Assembly (NCBI RefSeq): GCF_014692495.1
Contig: NZ_JACOIJ010000002.1
Coordinates: 169,957-233,956 of the forward strand
Direction: 5' to 3'
DNA length: 64,000 nucleotides
From: Sphingobacterium litopenaei
GTDB lineage: Bacteria > Bacteroidota > Bacteroidia > Sphingobacteriales > Sphingobacteriaceae
Made by a program: the position numbers and the translations under genes. Positions 16,553-26,048 of the stretch are shown here, piece after piece (position 1 is the stretch's first letter; every line of letters begins with the position of its first letter). Under the pieces are notes generated by a model. That model did no database searches. It worked only from the letters and a program-made list of their open reading frames with translations, and was not told where the DNA came from.

Positions 16553-17556
16553 ATGAAAGTTCGAGGCACAATTCAAAGATGGACTGCAATTTTTGGAGTC
16601 GCTTTAGCCACTATTATCCAAGTAGGCTGTCAGAAGGATTTGGATGGGGTAGACTTAGATAATGAATATGCTAACTATGGTGCAAATGGTACTGATCAAC
16701 CTAATTCTTCTTCTTTTGTGTATTTGGTTACCGCATTAAGGGATTTAATGCCAGACAAAATCATTTCGTTTTATAATATTGGTCCATCAGCTTCTCGCCT
16801 TTCTTTTAACGGGGTAACAGTTGGCTCAAAAGTAGATTATGCTTGGAATCCGTATTATAGTACTTATTCGGCACCAAATATTCCTGGTCTGGATAAATCA
16901 AGGTTAGGTGCCGCTGCTATTGATGTGAATTCCACCTCTAGTTCAACACTGACAAGTTTTGCCAACAGAACAAAAACAGATGGCTACGGTGTATTTCTTT
17001 ATTATGATTTGCGTTCTACTAATATTGCTTCTTATTTATCGGGTGCCTCAAATATTCTTTATGGACAAAATACAAGTTTTGATAATGGTACTACAATCCA
17101 ACGCCCACTACGGATATCGAATCAGGATCTACCTATCAATTAATATCCGCTACGAATGGCTCAAGTGTATTAGATGTTTATTTTAGTGGAACTACTGACG
17201 GAACTAAAGTTCATTTATGGTCGCCAAATAATAGTAATGCCCAAAGATGGAAAATCACCAGCGTAGGAAACGGTTTTTATAAGCTTCAACCTCTTGTTGC
17301 TCCTACAAAATGTTTAGATGTCTCGAATGCTGGAACAGCCAATGGTACGCAAGTACAGATATATAGCGATAACTGTACAAATGCACAAAAATGGAAAATA
17401 ACCAATGTAGGAAATGGGTATTATACGTTAAGCCCAGCACATAAATTAACTTCCAATTTGGATGTCAACCAAGGAGCTTTTACAGATGGTACTAAAATTC
17501 AAATTTATAATGCCAATACGGGTAATGCACAAAAATGGAGATTAATCAAACTATAA
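16553..17556 (+). pseudogene. Decayed endo-beta-N-acetylglucosaminidase H with ricin-type lectin tail
   Basis: The intact enzyme would be a secreted GH18 endoglycosidase cutting the chitobiose core of N-glycans. Residues 1-28 are a lipoprotein-type signal (lipobox VGC at 24-26). They run directly into the EndoH active-site strand, DLDGVDLDNEYANYG, with Asp36 and Glu38 at the catalytic positions. The roughly 100 residues that form the first half of the barrel in EndoH are absent, so the fold cannot form. EndoH-like sequence continues (ALRDLMPDKIISFYNIGP, VDYAWNPYYSTY, RTKTDGYGVFLYYDL). A one-base deletion near 17,090 then shifts the frame and causes a stop at 17143. The other frame resumes with a QxW-type beta-trefoil of about 140 residues (NAQRWKI, NAQKWKI, NAQKWRL) to 17556. 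Confidence 0.82.
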
Positions 17557-17584
17557 TTTAAGTTTGTATCAGGTGTGTGAAAAG

Positions 17585-17608
17585 AAAGGGGGAAAATTTC
17601 CCCCTTTT
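17585..17608. terminator. Bidirectional terminator
   Basis: An 8-base stem AAAGGGGG/CCCCCTTT (17585-17592, 17600-17607) with a 7-base AT loop lies between the convergent glycosidase remnant and ruvA. It has T-rich sequence on the plus-strand side and A-rich sequence on the other, so it can work both ways. Confidence 0.8.
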
Positions 17609-17613
17609 GTATT

Positions 17614-18198
17614 TTATAGCTTTTTCAAAGCCAATTTGATAATTTGTTCTACGGAAAGTGATTCGCTAGTTTGAACAATAGAAGCCAATACTTTTTCGAC
17701 TTGATTTTTGGCAAAGCCAAGCATAACTAAAGCTGTTAAAGCTTCTTCTGGCACAGATTGTTTTGCAATTGGTAAAGGCAATAAAGCATCATCACCTTGT
17801 TTTTTCAATTTATCCTGAAGTTCCAGGATAACACGTTGTGCTGTCTTGGGGCCAATACCTTTGATTTTTTGGATCATAGCCACCTGACCATTCACGATTG
17901 CAGATTGTATCTCTTCCGGAGTACTTGAAGAAAGCATCATCCGCCCCGTATTCGGACCAATTCCAGAAACGGAAATCAAATGGTTAAACAAATGACGTTC
18001 ACCTTCTGTCGCAAAGCCATATAATGTATGCGAATCTTCTCTTACTTGAAAAGAAATAAACAACTTGGAGTTCTCCTGATCTTTGATCAGCGAATACGTT
18101 GTTAATGAAATATGTATATGGTATCCAATTCCTCCTACTTCAAGAATAACATGCGTAGGGGCTTTGAATACCAATTTACCGTTAAAATAATCGTACAT
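17614..18198 (-). CDS. ruvA: Holliday junction helicase subunit RuvA
   Basis: This 194-residue DNA-binding subunit of the RuvAB branch-migration motor holds four-way junctions during recombinational repair. The N-terminal OB domain (MYDYFNGKLVFKAPTHVILE, about 1-62) and two helix-hairpin-helix motifs are clear: LISVSGIGPNTGRMML and IQKIKGIGPKTAQRVILEL. A C-terminal three-helix domain that contacts RuvB (about 145-194, EEALTALVMLGFAKNQVEKV) follows after a flexible linker. The length is normal. It lies 2 bases downstream of maeB on the same strand and probably shares its transcript. Confidence 0.97.
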   Translation of the reverse strand: MYDYFNGKLVFKAPTHVILEVGGIGYHIHISLTTYSLIKDQENSKLFISFQVREDSHTLYGFATEGERHLFNHLISVSGIGPNTGRMMLSSSTPEEIQSAIVNGQVAMIQKIKGIGPKTAQRVILELQDKLKKQGDDALLPLPIAKQSVPEEALTALVMLGFAKNQVEKVLASIVQTSESLSVEQIIKLALKKL

Positions 18199-18200
18199 TT

Positions 18201-20474
18201 TTATTGTTTTTCGTATGATTGCGCATCCACAACAGCGATTGTTACCATATTCACAATTTCGCGTACCGAGCTGTCTAATTGCAATACGTGTACTGGCTTG
18301 TTCATTCCCAATAAAATAGGACCGACAGCTTCTGCATTACCCACTTCTTGCAACATTTTATAAGCAATGTTACCTGATTCTAGATTCGGGAAAATAAGTG
18401 TATTCGCCGCTTGTCCATTCAATGTGCTGAAAGGGAAGTTAGATTTCAACAATTCACTATTCAATGCAAAGTTCGCTTGCAACTCGCCATCTACTACTAA
18501 GTCAGGATGATTTTGGTGTAATAATTTTACCGCTTCACGAGTTTTGATTGAAGTAGGGCCATCGTTTGATCCAAAGTTAGAATACGACAATAAGGCCACA
18601 CGAGGTTTCACGTTGAAACGACGTACCGTTTTCTCAATTAAAACCGTAATATCTGCTAACTCTTCAGCTGTTGGGTTTTCATTCACGGTAGTATCACCAA
18701 AGAATAAAGGTCCTTTTTCAGTCAACATCATATACATACCAGCAATACGACTACCCGGTTTTGCACCAATAACTTGTAAAGCTGGTTTAATTGTAGAAGC
18801 ATAGTTGCGTGTCAAACCTGAAATCAATGTGTCCGCATCACCAAATTCCACCATACTTGCTGCATAATAGTTGCGGTTTGTGATAAGATGTGTAGCATCA
18901 AATTTGGATAAACCACGACGTTGACGTTTTTTATACAGGTTTTCCACATATTCGTTGAAACGAGGACTATCTACTTCTTTACGTGGATCAATGATGGTAA
19001 CGTTGTCTAATTCGAAGGCATATTCTTCAATCAAAGAAGTGATTTTTTCTTTATTTCCCAACAAAATAGGAATAGCGATGCCTTCTTCTTTCACGATCTG
19101 AGCAGCACGGAGAGTTTTGTAATTATCTGCTTCTGCAAAAACCACACGTTTAGGATTGTTTTTTGCTACTGCAGAAAGATGACGCATAATACCATCATCC
19201 TTTCCTAGACGTTTACGTAATTCATCTTTATAGACATTCCAGTTTTCAATGGTTTTGCGTGCTACACCTGATTCTACAGCAGCCTTGGCAACGGCCATAG
19301 AAACTTCCGTAATCAAGCGAGGGTCTGTAGGTTTTGGTATAACGTAGTCCGTGCCGAAACGTAAATTGCTAGTGTTGTACGCTTGATTTACCTCTTCAGG
19401 AACAGGTTCTTTTGCTAATTCAGCTATGGCTTTCACCGCAGCAATTTTCATTTCCTCGTTGATAGCTGTTGCACGAACATCTAATGCTCCACGGAAGATG
19501 TATGGGAACCCTAATACGTTATTTACTTGGTTTGGATAATCTGAACGTCCTGTACCCATAATGATATCGTCACGAGTCGCAACGGCCAAATCATACGCAA
19601 TTTCTGGGTTTGGATTAGCCATCGCTAATACTATAGGTTTTGGTGCCATTGTTTTCAACATTTCAGGTGTCAGAACATCCGCAGCGGATAAACCTATAAA
19701 TACGTCAGCATTGTTTACGGCATCCGCTAAAGTATAAATATCTCTATCTGTAGCCCATTCTGCTTTTGTTGGATCAAGATTTTCTCTATCCTTTCGGATT
19801 ACACCTTTACTATCCAACATGACGATATTTTCTTTGCGTGCGCCTACTGCCACGTACATCGCTGTACAGGAAATAGCCGCAGCACCAGCACCGTTAACAA
19901 CGATTTTCACGTCAGCGATATTTTTGCCTTGCAATTCACAAGCGTTTATCAATGCTGCACCTGAAATAATAGCTGTACCATGTTGGTCATCGTGCATAAC
20001 AGGAATATTCATTTCAGCTTTCAGACGTCTTTCAATCTCGAAACATTCTGGTGCTTTAATATCTTCTAAATTGATACCACCAAAAGTCGGTTCTAATGCT
20101 TTGACGATATTGACAAATTCATCCACATTTTTTGTGTCTAATTCAATATCAAAAACATCAATGTCCGCAAAAATTTTAAATAAAAGACCTTTTCCTTCCA
20201 TTACAGGTTTTCCGGCTTGTGCGCCGATATCCCCAAGTCCTAAAACAGCAGTACCATTACTGATTACTGCCACAAGATTTCCCTTAGTGGTATATTTGTA
20301 TGCATCTTCGGGGTTGGCTGCAATAGCCAAACAAGGCTCTGCCACACCTGGTGAATACGCTAATGATAAGTCTCTCTGTGAGTTGTACGGTTTTGTTGGA
20401 ACGACTGCAATTTTCCCAGGACGACCCATTGCATGATAATTTAGGGCATCCTTTTTTCTGTTAATATTGCTCAT
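18201..20474 (-). CDS. maeB: NADP-dependent malic enzyme, MaeB type
   Basis: This 757-residue fused enzyme converts malate and NADP to pyruvate, CO2 and NADPH in the cytoplasm. The N-terminal malic enzyme domain (about 1-410) shows SLAYSPGVAEPCLAIAANPE, the catalytic GKGLLFKIFADIDVFDIELD region and a Rossmann motif (VVNGAGAAAISCTAMYVAVG). The C-terminal half (about 430-757) is a phosphate-acetyltransferase-like domain, which in this family is regulatory and usually catalytically silent. The length fits MaeB rather than the shorter NAD-type enzyme. It is followed at 2 bases by ruvA, a conserved Bacteroidota pairing near sprA. Confidence 0.95.
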   Translation of the reverse strand: MSNINRKKDALNYHAMGRPGKIAVVPTKPYNSQRDLSLAYSPGVAEPCLAIAANPEDAYKYTTKGNLVAVISNGTAVLGLGDIGAQAGKPVMEGKGLLFKIFADIDVFDIELDTKNVDEFVNIVKALEPTFGGINLEDIKAPECFEIERRLKAEMNIPVMHDDQHGTAIISGAALINACELQGKNIADVKIVVNGAGAAAISCTAMYVAVGARKENIVMLDSKGVIRKDRENLDPTKAEWATDRDIYTLADAVNNADVFIGLSAADVLTPEMLKTMAPKPIVLAMANPNPEIAYDLAVATRDDIIMGTGRSDYPNQVNNVLGFPYIFRGALDVRATAINEEMKIAAVKAIAELAKEPVPEEVNQAYNTSNLRFGTDYVIPKPTDPRLITEVSMAVAKAAVESGVARKTIENWNVYKDELRKRLGKDDGIMRHLSAVAKNNPKRVVFAEADNYKTLRAAQIVKEEGIAIPILLGNKEKITSLIEEYAFELDNVTIIDPRKEVDSPRFNEYVENLYKKRQRRGLSKFDATHLITNRNYYAASMVEFGDADTLISGLTRNYASTIKPALQVIGAKPGSRIAGMYMMLTEKGPLFFGDTTVNENPTAEELADITVLIEKTVRRFNVKPRVALLSYSNFGSNDGPTSIKTREAVKLLHQNHPDLVVDGELQANFALNSELLKSNFPFSTLNGQAANTLIFPNLESGNIAYKMLQEVGNAEAVGPILLGMNKPVHVLQLDSSVREIVNMVTIAVVDAQSYEKQ

Positions 20475-20547
20475 AATTTATTTTTTGTAATCTACTTAAT
20501 CCACAAAAGTATTATTATATATTAATATGGACGAAAAATATTCACTA

Positions 20548-21969
20548 TTATTTTAATGTATTTAGTAGTGTAAACATGCGTTGACGCATTTGCGAAGCTC
20601 CACCATCATAGTTGTAAACTAATAAGGAAAAAGTGTATTTCTTGCCGTCTTTAGCAGTATGATAGCCAGTATAGCCTAAAGTTCCATTGATAGTTCCACT
20701 TTTCATGGTCATTTCATTATAAGTTGGCAGACTTTTTTGGAATTCACTAAACCAAGGTCTTTTGAGTGCATATTGCATAATTTGGTTCATAGCATTAGTA
20801 GTCACATTGTTTTGAGGAGACAATCCGGAGCCATCCACAATATCCAATTCACTGGATTTGAGATTCAATTTTTGCTCCCAATATTTTTTTACATACTGTG
20901 CGCCATCATAAGTTGATGTTTTGCCTCCGCTAATAAATGCAATGCTTCTTAATAAAGCTTCTCCATATAAGTTGATACTGCGTTGATTGAACCAATGTAC
21001 TATTTCGTGCAAAGGAGGCGATACATGAGTATCCAATTCTTTAGAAGCTTGTGGTACTTTTTGTCCTTCTTCAGCCATACGTTGGCCTGTAGTGATTCCT
21101 TGCAGGATTTCAATGCTATCCGTTGCCAAAACTTTTTGAAAATTAAAAGCTAAATCATAAGCTGGATCAGGTAAAGAAATCTCAATTGTTTTTTTCAAAT
21201 TTTGACCATAAGTTCCTTTAATGACAATTTTCTCACTGTATGGTGCAGAATAAGCATATACATTATCGCCTGAGCCGGGACGGCCTACTTTAACTTGATT
21301 TACCAGTTTCAAATAACTTAAATCCGATGTGGTATTCGAAATAGGGGCATCATCTTGAATTCTTCCCGCTTGAAAATTAATTCCGCTGCTATTTTCACGC
21401 CAATTCAACGAAGAAATACCAGCACCGTAATAATTGCCCATATCTGTCCAAATCCACCCTCCTGGAACATCTATGCCTTGGTACATACTATCATCTGCTA
21501 TAATACGCCCATCAACGGATGTAATACCAACATCGATAATTGCTTTCTTCCATTTGGCTAAAATCACATCTTCTTTGGTGTGTGCATATCGATGACTACC
21601 TAAAGTGGGATCTCCTTCACCATGCACTACAATATCTCCATGCAAGATGCCGACAGAATCAATTTCTCCAGTATAATACAGCTTCGTTTTATACGTGTAA
21701 TCTTTTCCTAAAATATCTAAGGCCGTAATAGAAGTAATGACTTTCAAGGTCGAAGCTGTTGGAAGTCCTACGGTCGTGTTTTTTTCAAAAAGCGTTTCCC
21801 CTGTTTCGCTATTGATTACATGCAACGCCGCTATACCGTTTGTAAGAGAAGGATGCTTCGTAAAAGTTGAAAAACTCTGTTCTAACTTTTGTTTGATTGT
21901 TTGCGCTTGCGTAGTACACGTAATGCCCAAACTTAGGATGCTTGCTAGTAAAATAGATTGTAATTTCAT
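20548..21969 (-). CDS. dacB: PBP4-type D-Ala-D-Ala carboxypeptidase/endopeptidase
   Basis: The ATG at 21969 (MKLQSILLASILSLGITCTT) is chosen because it starts a proper signal peptide. The frame runs 41 residues further upstream without protein character. The 473-residue S13-family serine peptidase trims or cleaves peptidoglycan cross-links in the periplasm. The three active-site motifs are STLK (in LPTASTLKVITSITA), SGLSPQN in the position of the second motif, and KSGTINGTLGYTGY as the KTG-like box. The inserted domain between the first and second motifs, typical for PBP4, is present. It is divergent from the aminopeptidase gene across a 144-base gap that holds both promoters. Confidence 0.92.
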   Translation of the reverse strand: MKLQSILLASILSLGITCTTQAQTIKQKLEQSFSTFTKHPSLTNGIAALHVINSETGETLFEKNTTVGLPTASTLKVITSITALDILGKDYTYKTKLYYTGEIDSVGILHGDIVVHGEGDPTLGSHRYAHTKEDVILAKWKKAIIDVGITSVDGRIIADDSMYQGIDVPGGWIWTDMGNYYGAGISSLNWRENSSGINFQAGRIQDDAPISNTTSDLSYLKLVNQVKVGRPGSGDNVYAYSAPYSEKIVIKGTYGQNLKKTIEISLPDPAYDLAFNFQKVLATDSIEILQGITTGQRMAEEGQKVPQASKELDTHVSPPLHEIVHWFNQRSINLYGEALLRSIAFISGGKTSTYDGAQYVKKYWEQKLNLKSSELDIVDGSGLSPQNNVTTNAMNQIMQYALKRPWFSEFQKSLPTYNEMTMKSGTINGTLGYTGYHTAKDGKKYTFSLLVYNYDGGASQMRQRMFTLLNTLK

Positions 21970-22113
21970 AGTATTGGGTATATGAGCAAATATACATTTT
22001 TCAAAACTATCCCTTATGTACCGTATTTGTAAAAAAGGTACACACATTTGTGTTCGATTTCCATTATGGGAATATAAATGTTTAACTTGCATTACTTTTA
22101 CATATCAAAAACT

Positions 22114-23889
22114 ATGTCACATTTAGAAAGATTAGCACAGATCAGAGCGGCTATGAAAAGCCAAGGAATTGATGCTTATATCATTCCATCATCTGATCCG
22201 CATATAAGTGAGTATCTTCCAGAAAGGTATAAATGTATTGCTTGGGTTTCTGGGTTTACAGGTTCTGCAGGTACTTTAGTTATTACTCAGGACTTTGCAG
22301 GATTATGGACGGATGCAAGATATTTTGTACAAGCCAATGAGCAATTGGCGGGTACGGGGTTTGAATTGGTAAAATTAAAAACACAAGGGGCAGCTGAATA
22401 TGCCGATTGGTTAAGTGAGCAATTAGAAGAAGGTGCTCAGGTCGCTTTTGATGGCAACTTAGCCTCATTATTAGTAGCTCACACCGTCAAAAGTATTCTA
22501 GAGCCTTTGCAAATTAAGGTGAATGGACATGTAGATTTACTTTCTGCAATTTGGAATGATAGACCTGAACTTCCGCAAGTAAAAGCTTTTCTTTTGGATG
22601 AAAGCACAACGGGACAATCAACAACTTCGAAATTGGCTGCTGTTCGTCAAATCTTAGCAAAAGCAAGAGTAGAAAGTCATTTCATTTCTTCGTTGGATGA
22701 CGTTGCTTGGTTGCTAAACATCCGTGGACAGGATGTTCCTTGTAACCCAGTGGTCTTATCTTTTGTGTACTTGTCACAAGATAAAGCTATACTTTTTATT
22801 GCTGATGGTAAGCTGTCTCCTGAAGATATCGCTATCTTAAATAGCCAAGGTGTTGAAATTGCTGATTATGAAGCAGCATTAGAGTTTGTGAAGAATATTG
22901 ATACAGCTTCTATAGTTATCGATCCAAAACGTACTTGTTTCGCTATTTACGATAGTATTCCATCTTCGGTTAAGATTGTAGAAAAAATCAATCCTTCTAC
23001 TTCCTTAAAGGCAATTAAGAATGAGGTAGAGATTAATCATATCCGTCAGACAATGATTAATGACGGTGTCGCGATGACTAAATTTTTCAAATGGCTAGAA
23101 GAGGCTATTGGTCAAGAGGAATTATCCGAAATATCAATTGCTGAGAAGTTACAGGGATTTCGTGCAGAGCAAGACGGATTTGTGGATGTAAGTTTCAGCA
23201 CTATTGCAGGTTATTTAGATCATGGAGCTTTGCCACATTACCATGCTACGGAACAAAGCAATTATACATTGAAACCAGAAGGTTTATTGCTGGTCGATTC
23301 TGGTGGCCAATACAAAACAGGAACAACCGATATTACGCGCGTGATTTCTTTGGGTAATATTACGCAAGAGGAGAAAGATGATTACACAATTGTGTTGAAA
23401 GGAACAATAGAAGGAAGTCAAGCTATTTTTCCAGTAGGTTCTAAGGGGTATCAAATAGATGCCATTACACGTAGACCCATTTGGGCTACCTTACGTAATT
23501 ACGGTCATGGAACAGGACATGGTATTGGTTTCTTCTTGAATGTGCACGAAGGTCCTCATGTTTTCAATCCTACTCCGACAGATATCGCTATTGAAGAAGG
23601 AATGATTACTTCTATAGAACCGGGCTTATACCGAGAAGGAAAACACGGTATTCGTATTGAAAACTTAGTCTTGGCTAAAAAACATGATAACAGCATTTTT
23701 GGCGATTTTATGAACTTTGAAACGCTGACTATCTGTTATATCGATACAGATTTAGTAAATAAAGATTTATTAGGGCAGGAACATATCGATTGGTTAAATG
23801 ATTACAACCAATTCGTCTTTGATAAATTATCGCCTCATTTGACAACTGCAGAAGCAAGTTGGTTGGCAAATAAAACAAAAGCCATTTAA
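22114..23889 (+). CDS. Xaa-Pro aminopeptidase (M24B)
   Basis: The ATG at 22114 (MSHLERLAQIRAAMKSQGID) gives 591 residues. The frame reaches 22078, but its first 12 residues are not family-like. This is the long, three-domain aminopeptidase P form, as in eukaryotic APP1, which removes N-terminal residues preceding proline. Two creatinase-like domains (about 1-290) precede the pita-bread catalytic domain. The metal ligands are visible: Asp in LLLVDSGGQY and DITRVISL, His in GHGTGHGIGFFLNVHEGP, and Glu in ITSIEPGLYREG and GIRIENLVL. It has no signal peptide, so it is cytoplasmic. It ends in a perfect inverted repeat that includes the stop codon. Confidence 0.93.
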   Translation: MSHLERLAQIRAAMKSQGIDAYIIPSSDPHISEYLPERYKCIAWVSGFTGSAGTLVITQDFAGLWTDARYFVQANEQLAGTGFELVKLKTQGAAEYADWLSEQLEEGAQVAFDGNLASLLVAHTVKSILEPLQIKVNGHVDLLSAIWNDRPELPQVKAFLLDESTTGQSTTSKLAAVRQILAKARVESHFISSLDDVAWLLNIRGQDVPCNPVVLSFVYLSQDKAILFIADGKLSPEDIAILNSQGVEIADYEAALEFVKNIDTASIVIDPKRTCFAIYDSIPSSVKIVEKINPSTSLKAIKNEVEINHIRQTMINDGVAMTKFFKWLEEAIGQEELSEISIAEKLQGFRAEQDGFVDVSFSTIAGYLDHGALPHYHATEQSNYTLKPEGLLLVDSGGQYKTGTTDITRVISLGNITQEEKDDYTIVLKGTIEGSQAIFPVGSKGYQIDAITRRPIWATLRNYGHGTGHGIGFFLNVHEGPHVFNPTPTDIAIEEGMITSIEPGLYREGKHGIRIENLVLAKKHDNSIFGDFMNFETLTICYIDTDLVNKDLLGQEHIDWLNDYNQFVFDKLSPHLTTAEASWLANKTKAI

Positions 23890-23935
23890 AAGAAAAAATG
23901 CTACTCAATCGAGTAGCATTTTTTCTTTTAAATGG
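23882..23935 (+). terminator. Perfect 24-base inverted repeat terminator overlapping a stop codon
   Basis: Arms 23882-23905 and 23912-23935 are exactly complementary and close a 6-base loop. The stop codon of the aminopeptidase gene (23887-23889) lies inside the left arm. The right arm includes a T6 run, so the core ATGCTACT/AGTAGCAT hairpin acts as an intrinsic terminator. Confidence 0.88.
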
Positions 23936-23984
23936 ACTTATAATTGATATATTTAGCTAATCAATATAAAGGCTATACTATATT

Positions 23985-24983
23985 ATGCATTCAAGAAGAT
24001 TCTTTATTAAAAAAATAGGACTCTCCACGCTTAGCGTTGGCTTATTTACGACGGCATCACAAGCTTTTTCTTTTGGCACAAAAGCTAAATCGAATAAGCC
24101 GATAGTCCTATCAACCTGGGATTTCGGTTTAAAAGCGAATGAAGAAGCTTGGAAAATTTTATCTCAGGGAGGCAGAGCTTTAGATGCAGTAGAGCAAGGT
24201 GTGCGTCTTACAGAAGCAGACCCGGAAGAGCGCAGTGTGGGATATGGAGGACGTCCGGATCGTGATGGCAAAGTCACCTTGGATGCTTGTATTATGGATG
24301 AAAATGCTAATATTGGTTCTGTAGCTGCTTTGAAAAATATAAAGCATCCTATTTCTGTGGCACGAGCGGTTATGGAGAAAACACCACACGTCATGTTAGT
24401 AGGTGAAGGTGCTTTGCAATTTGCCAAGTCGCAAGGTTTTTTGGAAGAAAATCTATTGACCGAACCATCTGAAAAAGAATGGAAAGAATGGTTAAAAACA
24501 GCAAAGTATGAACCTGTAGTCAATATTGAGAATCACGATACGATTGGTATGATTGCATTGGATGCGAAGGGCAACCTTTCGGGAGCATGTACTACGAGTG
24601 GTATGGCTTACAAAATGCACGGTCGAGTAGGAGATTCGCCTATTATTGGTGCGGGATTGTATGTAGATAATGAAATTGGCGCAGCGACGGCTACGGGGCA
24701 TGGCGAAGAAGTTATCCGTACTGTGGGCAGTCATTTGGTTGTAGAGTTAATGCGTCAAGGAAATTCTCCGCAAAAAGCTTGTGAAGAAGCGGTGCAAAGA
24801 ATTATTAAGTTTACGCAAAAGAGAGGCAAAACCTTAGATAATATACAAGTTGGCTTTATCGCTTTAAATAAACAAGGAGAGTATGGCGCGTATTGCATAC
24901 ATGGCGGATTTAATTATGCCAAGTATGATGCAAAAGGAAATGAATTAATAAAGGGAAAATCGTATTTGAAGAATAATGGCTAA
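23985..24983 (+). CDS. Tat-exported glycosylasparaginase
   Basis: This 332-residue Ntn-hydrolase (N4-(beta-N-acetylglucosaminyl)-L-asparaginase family) cleaves the GlcNAc-Asn bond left after N-glycan removal. The N-terminus has a textbook twin-arginine signal (SRRFFIKKIG, then a hydrophobic stretch ending ASQAF), so it is exported folded. The proenzyme would self-cleave before Thr in NHDTIGMIALDAKG, freeing the nucleophile. The substrate loop YKMHGRVGDSPIIGAGLYVD and GAATATGHGEEVIR follow. It overlaps cutC by 8 bases. The pathway fits the decayed EndoH-like gene at 16.5 kb, which would act one step earlier. Confidence 0.92.
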   Translation: MHSRRFFIKKIGLSTLSVGLFTTASQAFSFGTKAKSNKPIVLSTWDFGLKANEEAWKILSQGGRALDAVEQGVRLTEADPEERSVGYGGRPDRDGKVTLDACIMDENANIGSVAALKNIKHPISVARAVMEKTPHVMLVGEGALQFAKSQGFLEENLLTEPSEKEWKEWLKTAKYEPVVNIENHDTIGMIALDAKGNLSGACTTSGMAYKMHGRVGDSPIIGAGLYVDNEIGAATATGHGEEVIRTVGSHLVVELMRQGNSPQKACEEAVQRIIKFTQKRGKTLDNIQVGFIALNKQGEYGAYCIHGGFNYAKYDAKGNELIKGKSYLKNNG

Positions 24984-25647
24984 ACTAGAAATAGCAAGTT
25001 TTAATGTACAATCTGCATTGATAGCACAAGAATTTGGTGCAGATCGCGTTGAATTGTGTGCGGGAATGGATGTCGGTGGGACGACTCCTTCGGATGAAGA
25101 TATCAAAGAAGCACGTGATAAGTTAAAAAATAAACTTCATGTTATGATTCGTCCTCGTGGCGGAAATTTCGTGTATTCAGAAGCTGAATTCGAACAAATG
25201 AAAGCAGATATATTGCGTATTAAACAAATGGGTGTAGATGGATTGGTGTTTGGTGTTTTGAACGAAGACAACACGGTTAATGTTGCGCAAAATCGCGAAT
25301 TGGTACAATTGGCTTCACCACTTTCTTGTACGTTTCATAGGGCTTTTGATGAAGTTCCAGATTTTAAAGTAGCATTAGAAGAGGTTATATTCTGTGGTTT
25401 TGAGACTATTTTAACATCAGGTTGTAAGCCAAATGTGAATATAGGGCTGGGTAATTTGCGGGAGCTGGTACAATTGGCTAATGACAGAATCACCATTATG
25501 CCTGGTGGTGGGTTGCGTTCTACTAATGTGCAGCATATTCTGTACGAAACAGGAGCTTCTTATTTTCATTCTTCTGCTATCACTGATGGAAGTGATACGA
25601 CAGTAGGGATGGAAGTAAAAGCAATTAAAGGCGCAATAAAAGTTTAA
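24976..25647 (+). CDS. cutC: CutC family protein
   Basis: This 223-residue TIM-barrel protein is called copper homeostasis protein CutC, though its true activity is not settled. Family signatures are GADRVELCAGMDVGGTTPS near the start, HVMIRPRGGNFVYS, FHRAFDEVPD, ILTSGCKPN and IMPGGGLRSTNVQ. The length is normal. Its ATG lies inside the end of the glycosylasparaginase gene (8-base overlap), a pairing that suggests translational coupling. Its 3' end overlaps the convergent response-regulator gene by 4 bases, so no terminator separates them. Confidence 0.93.
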   Translation: MAKLEIASFNVQSALIAQEFGADRVELCAGMDVGGTTPSDEDIKEARDKLKNKLHVMIRPRGGNFVYSEAEFEQMKADILRIKQMGVDGLVFGVLNEDNTVNVAQNRELVQLASPLSCTFHRAFDEVPDFKVALEEVIFCGFETILTSGCKPNVNIGLGNLRELVQLANDRITIMPGGGLRSTNVQHILYETGASYFHSSAITDGSDTTVGMEVKAIKGAIKV

Positions 25648-26042
25648 GCGTTTGTTAATAGTTCTTTTAATTTTTCCTTGTTCAAAGGTTTTTGAACATA
25701 ATCTAAAATAAAAGGATATTGATTTATTTTTTGTTTATCCGACTCCAGATGAGAAGAACTAATAATGAAAATCTTAGAAGTTAGTATAAACCGATAGCTT
25801 TCTTCCTGAATTTTGTCCATCATTTCCCATCCTGACATATAAGGCATATTAATATCTACAAATATGTAATCTGGCATTTTACTATTCATTTGATTTTGCG
25901 CGGTCAAAGCTCCTAATGCATCTAATGCATTTTCGTAACTTATAAAATCTATAGTTATATTTTCAATATTCTTTACCATGTTTTCGAATATGAATCGAAA
26001 AATAGCATTATCATCAATGAGAACTACGTTGTAATCGGCCAT
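25644..26042 (-). CDS. Stand-alone response-regulator receiver
   Basis: A 132-residue CheY-like protein with only a receiver domain. The acidic pocket is DD in NVVLIDDNAIFR, the phospho-acceptor Asp is in PDYIFVDINMPYMSGWEM, the switch Ser is in IFIISSSH, and the conserved Lys is in DYVQKPLNKE. With no output domain it must act through protein contacts. It lies 6 bases downstream of a PAS histidine kinase on the same strand, which is its likely partner. Such kinase-receiver pairs are common in Sphingobacteriaceae. The target is unknown. Confidence 0.9.
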   Translation of the reverse strand: MADYNVVLIDDNAIFRFIFENMVKNIENITIDFISYENALDALGALTAQNQMNSKMPDYIFVDINMPYMSGWEMMDKIQEESYRFILTSKIFIISSSHLESDKQKINQYPFILDYVQKPLNKEKLKELLTNA

Positions 26043-26048
26043 TGTATA

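Noticed and set aside
16959..17186. Open frame in the third frame across the EndoH frameshift
   Set aside because: It matches neither the EndoH part nor the lectin part. The two real frames are elsewhere, so this is chance.
19819..20436. Long open frame (205 residues) on the plus strand opposite maeB
   Set aside because: It is antisense to a highly conserved catalytic domain, has a Ser/Ile/Pro-biased composition and no family resemblance. It is a codon-use shadow of maeB.
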